Positions 33,782 to 43,300 of a stretch of 47,700 nucleotides of DNA are shown piece after piece (position 1 is the stretch's first letter; each line of letters begins with the position of its first letter). Location: the NCBI GenBank assembly GCA_947644305.1, contig CANRYS010000023.1:1-47700 (forward strand), read 5' to 3'. The notes under the pieces were generated by a model. The model was given only the letters and a program-made list of their open reading frames with translations. It ran no database searches and was not told the origin of the DNA. Both the position numbers and the translations under genes were made by a program. This DNA is from an uncultured Roseburia sp. (GTDB taxonomy: Bacteria; Bacillota; Clostridia; Lachnospirales; Lachnospiraceae).

Positions 33782-34411
33782 ATGGTATTATTGATCGATA
33801 ATTATGATAGCTTTTCTTACAATCTGGTGCAGCTTGTGGGAGAACTAGAACCGAACGTCCGGGTGGTGCGCAACGATGAATACACAGTGGAGGAGATCGA
33901 AAAATGGAGACCTTCCCATATTATCCTTTCACCGGGACCGGGATACCCGAAAGATGCAGGAGTGTGCGAGGAAGTGGTGCGAAGGTTTAAAGGGAACATA
34001 CCGATTCTGGGCGTATGTCTGGGACATCAGGCGATCTGTGAAGTATTTGGTGCGAAGATCTGCCATGCCAGACAACTGATGCATGGCAAAAAGAGTAATG
34101 TCTGGATCGAACATACCGATGCTCTTTTTAGGGGGCTGCCCAATCGGATAGATGTGGCGAGATATCACTCCCTGATCGCAGATATGGATACGATCCCCGG
34201 GGAGCTGAAAGTGATATCAGCGGACGACAGAAATGAAGTAATGGCGGTGAGACACCGGGAATACCCATTGTATGGGCTTCAGTTTCACCCGGAATCGATT
34301 TTGACACCGGATGGCAAAGTGATGATAGAAAATTTTTTGCAGTTGAACATGAATTCAGGGAAACCAGGAGAAAGGATGGGTGACGGATATGATCAAAGAG
34401 GCATTGCATGA
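33782..34411 (+). CDS. trpG: Anthranilate synthase component II (glutamine amidotransferase)
   Basis: A 209-residue class-I glutamine amidotransferase. Start ATG 33782 (MVLLIDNYDSFSYNLVQLVG) is the conserved N-terminus and has AAAGGAGAG 6 nt upstream; the longer frame from 33740 is rejected. Catalytic Cys is in GVCLGHQAI, and the His-Glu pair in QFHPESI. It supplies ammonia to TrpE. The C-terminal tail (GERMGDGYDQRGIA) runs 23 nt past the start of trpD, a translational overlap. Confidence 0.95.
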   Translation: MVLLIDNYDSFSYNLVQLVGELEPNVRVVRNDEYTVEEIEKWRPSHIILSPGPGYPKDAGVCEEVVRRFKGNIPILGVCLGHQAICEVFGAKICHARQLMHGKKSNVWIEHTDALFRGLPNRIDVARYHSLIADMDTIPGELKVISADDRNEVMAVRHREYPLYGLQFHPESILTPDGKVMIENFLQLNMNSGKPGERMGDGYDQRGIA

Positions 34412-35399
34412 AGTGATAAATGGTAGAGATATAAATTATGATATGGCAAAAGAGGTAATGAAAGAAATCATGTCGGGAGAGGCATCAGAGATACAGATGG
34501 CTTCTTATCTGACGGCACTTCGTATGAAGGGAGAGACCATCACAGAGATCACAGCATCAGCACAGGTGATGCGGGAGATGGCGGAAAAGCTTGAGCCCTC
34601 TTGCGACGTGCTGGAAATCGTGGGAACCGGTGGAGATGAGGCGGGAACTTTCAATATTTCTACTACGGCAGCATTTGTAATCGCCGCTGCTGGTATTCCG
34701 GTGGCAAAACATGGGAACCGCAGCGTTTCCAGTAAAAGCGGGGCGGCGGACGTACTGGAAAGTCTCGGTGTGGATATTATGATCGATGTGGAGAAAAATC
34801 GGAAGGTATTGGATAACACAAAGATGAGCTTTTTATTTGCCCAGTATCATCATTCTTCCATGAAAAATGTAGGGCCGGTCCGTAAGGGGATGGGGGAAAG
34901 AACGATCTTTAATATTCTCGGTCCGCTGACCAACCCGGCAGGGGCAGCGATACAGCTTCTCGGTGTGTATGACCAGTCACTGGTAGAAAAACTGGCAGAG
35001 GTGCTTAGCAATCTTGGGGTAAAACGAGGTATGGCGGTTTGCGGAAGCGATGGTCTGGATGAGATCACATTGACGGGCCCCACCCACTGCTGCGAGATCC
35101 GGGACGGGAAACTCACTTCTTTTGACATCACCCCGGAGCAGTTTGGCTTGAAGCCTTGTCAGAAAGAAGAACTGGTAGGAGGCACGCCGGAGGAAAATGC
35201 CCGGATCACAAGAGATATTCTTTCTGGAAAGGAGACCGGGGCAAAGCGGGATATCGTCCTTTTGAATGCTGGTGTGGCGATATATCTTGGAACATCAGGA
35301 ATTACGATGGAAGAGGGAGTGCGAAAGGCAGCAGAGGTGATAGACAGCGGTATGGCGTTGGCAAAGATGGAAGAATTTATAAGAGCCAGCAGACAGTGA
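34389..35399 (+). CDS. trpD: Anthranilate phosphoribosyltransferase
   Basis: A 336-residue enzyme transferring phosphoribose from PRPP to anthranilate. ATG 34389 (MIKEALHEVINGRDINYDMA) has GGATGGG upstream; GTG 34380 is an alternative adding 3 residues. The signatures VGTGGDEAGTFNISTTAAFV, KHGNRSVSSKSGAADVLE and GPLTNPAG are intact. It is a single-domain protein, not fused to TrpG as in enteric bacteria. It overlaps trpG and is followed by trpC after 10 nt. Confidence 0.96.
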   Translation: MIKEALHEVINGRDINYDMAKEVMKEIMSGEASEIQMASYLTALRMKGETITEITASAQVMREMAEKLEPSCDVLEIVGTGGDEAGTFNISTTAAFVIAAAGIPVAKHGNRSVSSKSGAADVLESLGVDIMIDVEKNRKVLDNTKMSFLFAQYHHSSMKNVGPVRKGMGERTIFNILGPLTNPAGAAIQLLGVYDQSLVEKLAEVLSNLGVKRGMAVCGSDGLDEITLTGPTHCCEIRDGKLTSFDITPEQFGLKPCQKEELVGGTPEENARITRDILSGKETGAKRDIVLLNAGVAIYLGTSGITMEEGVRKAAEVIDSGMALAKMEEFIRASRQ

Positions 35400-35409
35400 G
35401 GAGCAGAAA

Positions 35410-36201
35410 ATGATTTTAGATGAGATAGCGGCAGCCACTAAAAAAAGGGTGGAAATTTGTAAACAGAGAATTTCCCTGGAAGAGATGAAACAGAAAGCCT
35501 GTTCTTTACCCGTGGGAGATGGATTTCCCTTTGAGATCCCTCTTCGCGGCGGGAAGGCGGCATTTATCTGTGAGATCAAGAAAGCTTCGCCCTCGAAGGG
35601 GGTCATAGCAGAGGAGTTTCCTTACGTGGATATTGCCAAAGAATATAAAGAAGCGGGGGCAGATAGTATTTCTGTGCTGACGGAGCCGGATTATTTTATG
35701 GGAAGTACTAAATATCTGGAAGAGATCCATAAGAATGTGGATACACCACTTCTGCGAAAAGATTTTACCATCGACGAATATATGATCTATGAAGCGAAGG
35801 TGACTGGGGCCAGTGCGGTTTTGCTGATCTGCTCCCTTCTTCCGGAGGCGGTACTCAGGAAGTGGATCGGATTGTGTGAAACCCTGGGGCTGTCCGCACT
35901 GGTGGAAGCTCATGATGAGGAAGAGATCCGCAGTGCGGTCCGCGCCGGGGCACGGATCATAGGCGTCAATAACAGGGACCTGAAGACCTTTCAGGTGGAT
36001 ATAAATAACTGTCTGCGACTTCGTGAAAAGGTACCAGAAGATATATTGTTTGTAGCCGAGAGTGGCATCCGCACAAGAGAAGATATCGAGGCGTTGGAAC
36101 AAGGTGGTGTGAACGGTGTTCTGATCGGTGAGACGCTGATGCGCAGCGGTGATAAGAAAAAAACGCTGGCAGAGCTGCGAGGAATGGATGTGAGTATATG
36201 A
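35410..36201 (+). CDS. trpC: Indole-3-glycerol phosphate synthase
   Basis: A 263-residue TIM-barrel enzyme that closes the indole ring of CdRP. Conserved IKKASPSKGVI, SVLTEPDYFMGS, LLRKDFTIDEYMIYEA, GVNNRDLKTFQVD, AESGIRTREDIEAL and GVLIGETLMRSGD. Not fused to trpF. Its TGA overlaps the trpF start (ATGA), so the two are translationally coupled. Confidence 0.97.
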   Translation: MILDEIAAATKKRVEICKQRISLEEMKQKACSLPVGDGFPFEIPLRGGKAAFICEIKKASPSKGVIAEEFPYVDIAKEYKEAGADSISVLTEPDYFMGSTKYLEEIHKNVDTPLLRKDFTIDEYMIYEAKVTGASAVLLICSLLPEAVLRKWIGLCETLGLSALVEAHDEEEIRSAVRAGARIIGVNNRDLKTFQVDINNCLRLREKVPEDILFVAESGIRTREDIEALEQGGVNGVLIGETLMRSGDKKKTLAELRGMDVSI

Positions 36202-36830
36202 AAATAAAGATCTGTGGTATCCGCAGAGAGGAGGATGTCCGGTATCTCAATGAGACAATGCCTGATTATGCGGGATTCATCTTTGCGAATACAAAAAGAA
36301 AAGTGACAGAAAAGCATGCGGCTCTCTTAAGGCAACAGATGGACCCGCGGATTCAGGTGTTTGGCGTGTTTGTCAATGCGCCGGAAGAAGCCGTGGCAGC
36401 GCTTGTCAGTAAGGGGACCATCGACGTGATCCAGTTGCATGGGGATGAGACGGAAGAATATATCCGGGCGCTTCGTGGCATGACAGAAGCGCCGATCATC
36501 AAAGCGGTGCGGGTGAAAAACCCGGAGGATATCCTTCTAGCTGACCGACTGCCAGTGGACCATCTGCTGTTAGATACTTACCACAGAGGGCAGTACGGAG
36601 GTACCGGGGAGACTTTTTCCTGGGAACTAATCCCGGAAGAGCTGGAGCATTCCTATCTGCTGGCAGGAGGGCTTAAGGCAGGTAATATCCTCCAGGCACT
36701 GTCCACGGTAAAGGATAAAGGTTGCTGTATCGGTATTGATGTGAGTGGCGGAGTTGAGACAAATGGAGTCAAAGATAAAGAAAAAATAAAAAAAATTATA
36801 GAAATAGTGCGTTCTTACCGAATGCCGTAG
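36198..36830 (+). CDS. trpF: Phosphoribosylanthranilate isomerase
   Basis: A 210-residue TIM-barrel enzyme converting PRA to CdRP. The start MKIKICGIRREEDV has the catalytic Cys in KICGI; VFVNAPEE, IDVIQLHGDE, LLLDTYHRGQYGGTGETFSW and GIDVSGGVETNGVKD follow, including the general acid Asp in LLLD. Slightly shorter than neighbours' homologues but complete. It overlaps trpC by 4 nt, and trpB begins 17 nt after its stop. Confidence 0.96.
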   Translation: MKIKICGIRREEDVRYLNETMPDYAGFIFANTKRKVTEKHAALLRQQMDPRIQVFGVFVNAPEEAVAALVSKGTIDVIQLHGDETEEYIRALRGMTEAPIIKAVRVKNPEDILLADRLPVDHLLLDTYHRGQYGGTGETFSWELIPEELEHSYLLAGGLKAGNILQALSTVKDKGCCIGIDVSGGVETNGVKDKEKIKKIIEIVRSYRMP

Positions 36831-36847
36831 AAGGGGAGGAATAAGAG

Positions 36848-38032
36848 ATGTCGAAAGGACGTTTTGGCGTTTATGGCGGACAGTATATACCGGAGACACT
36901 GATGAACGCTGTGATCGAGTTGGAGAAAGCATATAACAAATATAAGGAGGACCCAGAATTTGTCCGGGAATTTCAGGAGTTATTGGCAAATTACGTGGGG
37001 CGGCCGTCGATCCTGTACTATGCAGAGCGGCTGACAAAAGATCTTGGCGGGGCAAAGGTCTATCTGAAGCGGGAGGATCTGAACCACACAGGATCTCATA
37101 AGTTGAATAATGCGCTGGGGCAGGCGCTGTTGGCAAAGAAGATGGGAAAAACCCGGCTGATCGCTGAGACAGGAGCTGGACAGCACGGGGTGGCGACAGC
37201 GACCATCGCGGCGTTGCTTGGCATGGAATGTGAAGTATTTATGGGAAAAGAGGATACGGAACGCCAGGCATTGAATGTATTCCGTATGGAGCTTTTAGGA
37301 GCAAAGGTCCACGCCGTGACCAGCGGCACCCAGACATTGAAGGATGCCGTGAATGAGACGCTGAGAGAGTGGACGAACCGCATCGAGGATACTCACTATG
37401 TGATCGGATCGGTTATGGGACCGGCGCCATTTCCTGAAATTGTAAGAGATTTTCAAAGTGTTATCGGAAAGGAAATCAAAGAACAACTGATGCAGATCGA
37501 AGGAAAGTTGCCGGATGCGGTTATCGCCTGCGTGGGCGGCGGCAGCAATGCCATGGGAGCTTTTTATGAGTTTGTCCCGGATGAGACGGTGCGGCTGATC
37601 GGATGTGAGGCGGCGGGACACGGTGTGCATACAGAAAAAAACGCAGCTACGATTGCCAATGGCAGCATGGGCGTCTTTCATGGAATGAAGTCCTATTTTT
37701 GTCAGGATGAATACGGTCAGATTGCGCCGGTATATTCTATCTCAGCCGGGCTAGATTATCCGGGAATTGGACCGGAGCACGCATACCTGCATGATACGAA
37801 GAGGGCAGAATATGTTCCGATTACAGACGAGGAGGCAGTTTCCGCTTTTGAATACCTGTCTCGGACAGAGGGGATCATTCCTGCCATCGAGAGTTCCCAT
37901 GCCCTTGCCTATGCGAGAAAACTGGCACCCACGATGGCTAAGGACCAGATCATCGTAGTGAATATCTCAGGCAGAGGTGACAAGGATGTGGCGGCGATCG
38001 CCAGATACAGGGGGGTTGATATTTATGAATAA
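36848..38032 (+). CDS. trpB: Tryptophan synthase beta chain
   Basis: A 394-residue PLP enzyme joining indole and serine. PLP Lys is in [45 protein letters not shown] and [13 protein letters not shown] are all present. It starts [16 protein letters not shown], typical of TrpB1. Its stop overlaps the trpA start in ATGAATAA (8 nt), coupling alpha and beta production. Confidence 0.97.
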   Translation: MSKGRFGVYGGQYIPETLMNAVIELEKAYNKYKEDPEFVREFQELLANYVGRPSILYYAERLTKDLGGAKVYLKREDLNHTGSHKLNNALGQALLAKKMGKTRLIAETGAGQHGVATATIAALLGMECEVFMGKEDTERQALNVFRMELLGAKVHAVTSGTQTLKDAVNETLREWTNRIEDTHYVIGSVMGPAPFPEIVRDFQSVIGKEIKEQLMQIEGKLPDAVIACVGGGSNAMGAFYEFVPDETVRLIGCEAAGHGVHTEKNAATIANGSMGVFHGMKSYFCQDEYGQIAPVYSISAGLDYPGIGPEHAYLHDTKRAEYVPITDEEAVSAFEYLSRTEGIIPAIESSHALAYARKLAPTMAKDQIIVVNISGRGDKDVAAIARYRGVDIYE

Positions 38033-38795
38033 AATAGAAGAAGCATTTCAGAATAAAAAAGCATTTATACCGTTTATCACAGCAGGAGATCCAGATCTGG
38101 AGACCACCGAAAAGATACTCTTTGCCATGCAGGAGAATGGGGCAGATCTCATCGAGATCGGGATTCCTTTTTCTGATCCGGTGGCAGAGGGCGTTGTGAT
38201 CCAGAAAGCAGACGAGAGAGCGCTGGCGGCTGGAACCACAACGGATAAAATATTTGATATGCTAGAAAAAAATAAGGAAAGTTTTCATGTGCCCATGGTG
38301 TTTATGACTTATATCAATGTGATCTTTGTATATGGCATCGAAAAATTTGCAAAACGTACCAAAGAAATCGGTATGGCTGGTGTGATCGTGCCGGATATGC
38401 CATTTGAGGAAAAAGAAGAGCTGGATCAGATATTCCGCAAGTATGAGTTGGACGTCATTTCCCTTATTGCCCCCACTTCAAAGGAACGAATTAAAACGAT
38501 CGCTGCCGAGGCAAAGGGATTTGTTTACTGTGTATCCAGTCTGGGTGTGACAGGAGTGCGTGACAACATCAGTCATGGAGTAGCGGAGATGGTCCGTGAG
38601 GTAAAAAAAGTTAAAGACATTCCCTGTGCCGTGGGATTTGGAATCTCTACACCAGAACAGGCGGAGAACATGGCAGCGGTATCGGATGGAGTGATCGTAG
38701 GAAGTGCGATCGTCCGCATTGTGGGGGAATATGGCAGGGAGTGTGTGGAAAAAGTGGGAGAGTATGTGAGAAGCATGAAAGAGGCATTGGGATGA
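38025..38795 (+). CDS. trpA: Tryptophan synthase alpha chain
   Basis: A 256-residue TIM-barrel enzyme releasing indole from indole-3-glycerol phosphate. ATG 38025 ([20 protein letters not shown]) has GGGGGG about 9 nt upstream within trpB; the longer frame from 37977 is rejected. Catalytic Glu is in [20 protein letters not shown], with Asp in [10 protein letters not shown], and the phosphate-binding GFGIST and GVIVGSAIV segments are present. Last gene of the operon. Confidence 0.97.
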   Translation: MNKIEEAFQNKKAFIPFITAGDPDLETTEKILFAMQENGADLIEIGIPFSDPVAEGVVIQKADERALAAGTTTDKIFDMLEKNKESFHVPMVFMTYINVIFVYGIEKFAKRTKEIGMAGVIVPDMPFEEKEELDQIFRKYELDVISLIAPTSKERIKTIAAEAKGFVYCVSSLGVTGVRDNISHGVAEMVREVKKVKDIPCAVGFGISTPEQAENMAAVSDGVIVGSAIVRIVGEYGRECVEKVGEYVRSMKEALG

Positions 38796-38844
38796 CCGGA
38801 TGAATCATTTTTCTTTGAAAAAAGGCTGCTTGCTCGTATTTTGC

Positions 38845-38899
38845 GGGTCATAAAGTCATGCTTTTCCATGCAAGCATGGAACGCATGAACTTTTGACCC
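38845..38899. repeat. Long imperfect hairpin after trpA
   Basis: GGGTCATAAAGTCATGC...TTCCATGC on the left pairs with GCATGGAA...GCATGAACTTTTGACCC on the right, about 25 bp with small bulges. There is no T-run after it. It may stabilise the trp mRNA end or mark a palindromic repeat. No classical terminator is seen between trpA and the next gene. Confidence 0.6.
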
Positions 38900-38967
38900 T
38901 GGTATCATATGTTCATAAAACTTTCACTTTTATTTTTTTAATAAATGTGATAAAATTAAAAATGGTT

Positions 38968-38997
38968 TTGCTACTATGGTTGTGGGATAATTATAGT
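38968..38997 (+). promoter_or_regulatory. Possible promoter for the FKBP-like lipoprotein gene
   Basis: TTGCTA (38968-38973) and TATAGT (38992-38997) are 18 nt apart. A hairpin (GCACAGC-AAAA-GCTGTTGTGC, 39025-39045) lies in the resulting leader, before the RBS. Confidence 0.4.
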
Positions 38998-39077
38998 GAC
39001 AGAATACAAACCAAGAAAAAAGCTGCACAGCAAAAGCTGTTGTGCTACCCTTACAGGGGCGATAGGAGGAAAAAGAA

Positions 39078-40208
39078 TTGAAGAGAAAAGCGGTTATGAT
39101 CAGTGCATTTCTGGCGGCAGCTCTGATGCTCACAGGATGTTCATGGAATGATATTAAGGCGAAGTTTACCGGAGAGGATACTTCTGCACCGGTAGCAAGT
39201 GGTTCTGCCATCGTGATCGAAGAATACAATCCAGAAGATTGTGTGACAGTACCGGAGTATAAAGGAATCGAAGTAGATTGTAAGATCAGCGATGAGGATC
39301 TTCAGGCAGAGATTGATTCCTTTTTAGCAAATAACTCTACAGAAGATAAGATCAAAAAGGGAAAATGTAAAAAAGGTGATATGGTAAACATCGATTATGT
39401 TGGTAAGGTCGACGGAGAAGCATTTGATAATGGAAGTGCAACAGATCAGACCATTACGCTTGGATCTTCTGGTTATATCGATGGATTTGACGATGGCATA
39501 GTTGGTATGAAAGTCGGTGACACAAAAGATATTAATGTGACGTTTCCAGAGGATTACGGTCAGGGCGGGGATGACCAGGCGAAACAACTGGCAGGGAAAC
39601 CGGCAGTGTTTACGATTACTCTGAATTATATTTCTGAGACAAAAATGCCGAAATTGAACGATAAGCTTGTTTCTGAAAAGACTGAATATAAGACAGTAGC
39701 GGAATACAAAGAGGCTACAAGAAATAAGCTGGTGGAAGATAAGAAAAAAAGCGCAGGACAGACCGCTTATGGAGAAGTGGAACAAAAAGCAGAGGTTAAG
39801 AAATACCCAGAGACCCTCGTAGAATCCTGTAAATCCCAGTTGGATGCTTACTATAAGTATACTGCAAAACAGTATGGTTACAGCGATTTTAAGACATTCC
39901 TTTCGGCGATGCAGATGGATGAGGCGACTTATAATGATAATCTCTTGAAAGCAGCTCAGAGCATAGCCAAGACCCAGATCCTGGCAGAAGCCATTGCTGC
40001 AAAAGAAAACATCACGGTGACGGATGAAGAGATCAAAGCTGAGATTGCCAGTGTGGCAGAGCAGGCAGGCCAGGAGGAGGCTGATCTTAAGAAAAACTTT
40101 GAAGATTTATATGGGCAGGCGATTACTATTGAAAGGTATTATAAAGTAACACTTCTTACGAATAAGGTTATCGACTTTGTCGGAGAAAATGCAAAGATTA
40201 TAGAATAA
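39078..40208 (+). CDS. Lipoprotein with FKBP-type peptidyl-prolyl isomerase domain and trigger-factor-like C-terminus
   Basis: A 376-residue protein. TTG 39078 has AGGAGG 8 nt upstream. Lipobox LTGC gives lipidated Cys21. A TF-N-terminal-like segment (about 50-90, VPEYKGIEVD... ISDEDLQAEID) leads into an FKBP domain (about 94-195: KKGDMVNIDYVGKVDGEAFD ... LGSSGYIDGFDDGIVGMKVG ... TFPEDYG). The last about 170 residues are helical, as in the trigger-factor C-terminal domain (YPETLVESCKSQLDAYYKY). Ordinary trigger factor is cytosolic; here the lipobox places the protein outside the membrane, where it would fold exported proteins as PrsA does. It precedes a giant secreted protein gene. Confidence 0.92.
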   Translation: MKRKAVMISAFLAAALMLTGCSWNDIKAKFTGEDTSAPVASGSAIVIEEYNPEDCVTVPEYKGIEVDCKISDEDLQAEIDSFLANNSTEDKIKKGKCKKGDMVNIDYVGKVDGEAFDNGSATDQTITLGSSGYIDGFDDGIVGMKVGDTKDINVTFPEDYGQGGDDQAKQLAGKPAVFTITLNYISETKMPKLNDKLVSEKTEYKTVAEYKEATRNKLVEDKKKSAGQTAYGEVEQKAEVKKYPETLVESCKSQLDAYYKYTAKQYGYSDFKTFLSAMQMDEATYNDNLLKAAQSIAKTQILAEAIAAKENITVTDEEIKAEIASVAEQAGQEEADLKKNFEDLYGQAITIERYYKVTLLTNKVIDFVGENAKIIE

Positions 40209-40227
40209 AGCATGAAGCAATAAGATG

Positions 40228-40274
40228 AAAACAGTTGTTTTGAGACCAAAAGGGTAGCAAAGCAACTGTTTTTT
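40228..40274 (+). terminator. Terminator after the FKBP-like lipoprotein gene
   Basis: AAAACAGTTG (40228-40237) pairs with CAACTGTTTT (40263-40272), and the T-run continues to 40274. The loop is long (25 nt). Confidence 0.75.
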
Positions 40275-40290
40275 CTGTGTGCATTTTTAC

Positions 40291-40320
40291 TTGACATCTT
40301 TTGGATGCGAGATGTAAAAT
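40291..40320 (+). promoter_or_regulatory. Sigma-A promoter for the LRR surface-protein gene
   Basis: TTGACA (40291-40296) and TAAAAT (40315-40320), 18 nt apart. The leader contains a copy of the dispersed repeat at 40358-40380. Confidence 0.65.
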
Positions 40321-40357
40321 ATAGTATATACGGCGACTATACAATAGTATGGTGGGG

Positions 40358-40380
40358 TCCAATTCGTACCGCCAGACTAC
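40358..40380 (+). repeat. Third copy of the 22-bp dispersed repeat unit
   Basis: TCCAATTCGTACCGCCAG here differs at few positions from TCTAATTCGCACCACCAG at 25686 (18 of 22 positions match over the whole unit). It lies in the leader of the LRR protein gene, just before its RBS. Confidence 0.7.
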
Positions 40381-40399
40381 ATAAAAAGGAGAAAATAAA

Positions 40400-43300
40400 A
40401 TGATGAAGAAAAAAGGGAAGATGAGCATTGCGATGCGTGTGCTTAGCATCATGCTTGCCTTGGCACTGATAATAACAAGTGTGCAGACAGCGGTAAGCCC
40501 TGGAAGGGATGCCAAAGCCGCATCGGATGAAAGTATGGGGGATATGGAAATGCTATCCGCCAGTCATATTCCAGATTCTGAGGTCAGGAATTTTTATACG
40601 ATTCTTGCCAATGCCCAGAGAAACCTGGAAGTGGCTCAAAAAAAGGAAGACGAAGCAGCGATAGCAGCAGCGGAAGCAGTGATTCAGGAGCTTTCTGGAA
40701 TGAATGCGGGAGCTGTGGTAATAAAATACGGAAATAATGTTACATATACAGAACAGGTATACGGAAGGTATCTGGTAAATTATCCGGGAAAGATCGATTT
40801 TACGGGATTGACTGTAAAAAATATTCAAGGAATTGGGTGGGCGAGATCTGCGTCAGAATTTGATCTTTCGGGAGTCCGTGTTACAGAAGTTCCTGAGAAT
40901 GAATTTGCATTCTGTAAAATGACGAAGATCCTTCTACCAGATGGTGTGACGAAGATCGGGAATAATGCCTTTGATGCCTGTTCCAATTTGGTTACACTGA
41001 TGATCGGAACGGGAGAAGAGAATATCGTTGATCTGACGAAGGTAAATGAGGTTGGGGCTTCTGCTTTTAGCGGATGTGAGGCGATCACAGAGGTGAAATT
41101 TGCAGATTATAATGCTTCTAAGCCGGAGTTGAAACTGGGGACAAGGGCATTTGCATCTTGTAAGAACCTTGAAGAGATAAAAATTCCCATTAAGACCGCG
41201 GCTAATCTGGGAGCCAATGCTTTTGAGCAGTGTGTCAAGTTAGTAAAGGTTGGACTCCACAATGATTTGGCTTATTTGTCCAACGGTTTGTTTCAGGGAG
41301 CTGGAGCTTCTGAATATAATATCCAGTTTTATGTGATTGAAAAGGGAGAGAATTCATCTGTCAGTCAGCTTCCAGATCATATTTCTTATGTGGGAGACAA
41401 CTGTTTTACCAATGCCTGGCTCTGGGATATGGACTTGACCACCTGTACCAAACTGACAAAGCTAAATCAGTATTCCTTTTCTAGCTCGAAGATTCGTAGT
41501 CTGAAGCTGCCAGAATCTTTGGAGACGATTGAAATGCAGGCTTTTGGTGCAGCTACGATGGATTCTATCGTGATTCCAGAAAAATGTATCAATATTGGGG
41601 AAGGGGCTTTCAATAAATGCTCAATTCAGGAGATCACTCTGCCGGATGCGTTGACAGAGATTAAGGCAGATACATTTAAAGCCTGCAAGTATCTAAATGG
41701 CAGTTTTATTCATTTATCGGAAAATTCTAAATTAGAGAAGATTGGAAGTTATGCATTTGCCAACTGTGAAAGTTTGAAAACGACAGTTTTTTTAAAGAAC
41801 TTGAGAAATCTTACTACTATTGAAGAATCCGCATTTGCTAGTTGTTTTGCCTATTGGAAAGATAAAAACAACAATACGATAAACGATGCATACCAGGAAA
41901 TGGCGGTTGCTACAGGGCTGGAAGAGGTAATTCTTCCAGATTCTGTGGTGGTTCTGGGGGAATCCGTTTTTGTGGATAACTATGCCCTGCGCAAGGTGGA
42001 TCTTGGAAACGGTGTAAAGGAAATTCCCGATAAAGCATTTTATCTGTCTTCCCGAGGGGCAAAATTGGAGACGGTGATCCTTCCAGATCGACTTGAATCA
42101 ATCGGCAAATCAGCTTTTGAGAACCAGACAAGACTTTTTACGATCGGTACCCGGACAGCGAAAAAGGAAGGTACGCTGCAGTTTGGTTCAAGGCTTGCAA
42201 GTATTGGAGACCGCGCATTTGCAGGCTGCAGTGTAGAAAATTCCATCCGTGTTAACGGGGTGAAGGCTTATGCTTTAAAAGAAAAAATCAAAACTGTTTC
42301 GGAATCAGGGCTTACCCAGTTAAAGATCTTTGATTACGACAATGCTTATGATAAAGAGAATACAGATAATGCGGCAAGGGCTGCCGATTATTGTAGAAAT
42401 ATATACATAGATGAGGCAGATATCTTTTCTAAAGAAAGTTTGCCCGAAGGAACCTTCAATGAAAAGGGAGAGCTGGAAGATCCCAATTATATGGAGCTTT
42501 ATATTGTTGCTAAAAAGGCATGGGTGGATGAAGATATGCTTATGTCTGTGAGGGGGGATTCTACCGATAAGCAGATAGAGCTATATAAAAATGAATATGA
42601 GACGGATACACAAGCGTATAAAGATCGGTTCTATTCCAAGTACGATGGTTCGCTGACAGATACATTCTACTGTTCACAGGGTAATGTGGACGGTTTGATT
42701 TCTCTGCAAAGTGCTGCTGATAAAAGGGAATGCTGGATCCGGGCGGTAGTAAGTTCGGAGATTGAGCAGGTAGCACTTCCAGGAGAATCCTGCAGCATTG
42801 GTATGACGTATGTCTTTGGTGTCAGGGATGTCAACCTGCCGGATTCCATGCGGGAGGACAGCCTTGGAGCCAGTGCCTTTGAAAAATGTTTTAGTTTAAA
42901 TAAAGTAACTCTTTCTGAGAATCTGACAGAAATAAAGCAGAATACATTTAGTGGCGCAGCCAAAGAGATCAATTCTTTGAATGGCAATAAATACTATGAT
43001 TATTATGGACTCCGTACAATCTATATTCCGGAGGGAATGAAAAAGATCGGAGATGGTGCTTTCCAGAGATGTTATAACCTGTACTTTAAAGAGAGCAGCA
43101 CCAGTGCCTTAGGGACTAGTCTTGAAAGTATTGGAAATAACGCTTTTATGGAATGCTATTCCCTTGAAACGATGAAATTTCCTACTAGTCTTACCACGAT
43201 CGGCAGCAGTGCCTTTGCACAGTGTGCGGTCCGCAATACCAGCGATGCAGATTGTAAGAGGGAGAGTACTATTAGAGAAGACCAGGAATTAAAGTATACC

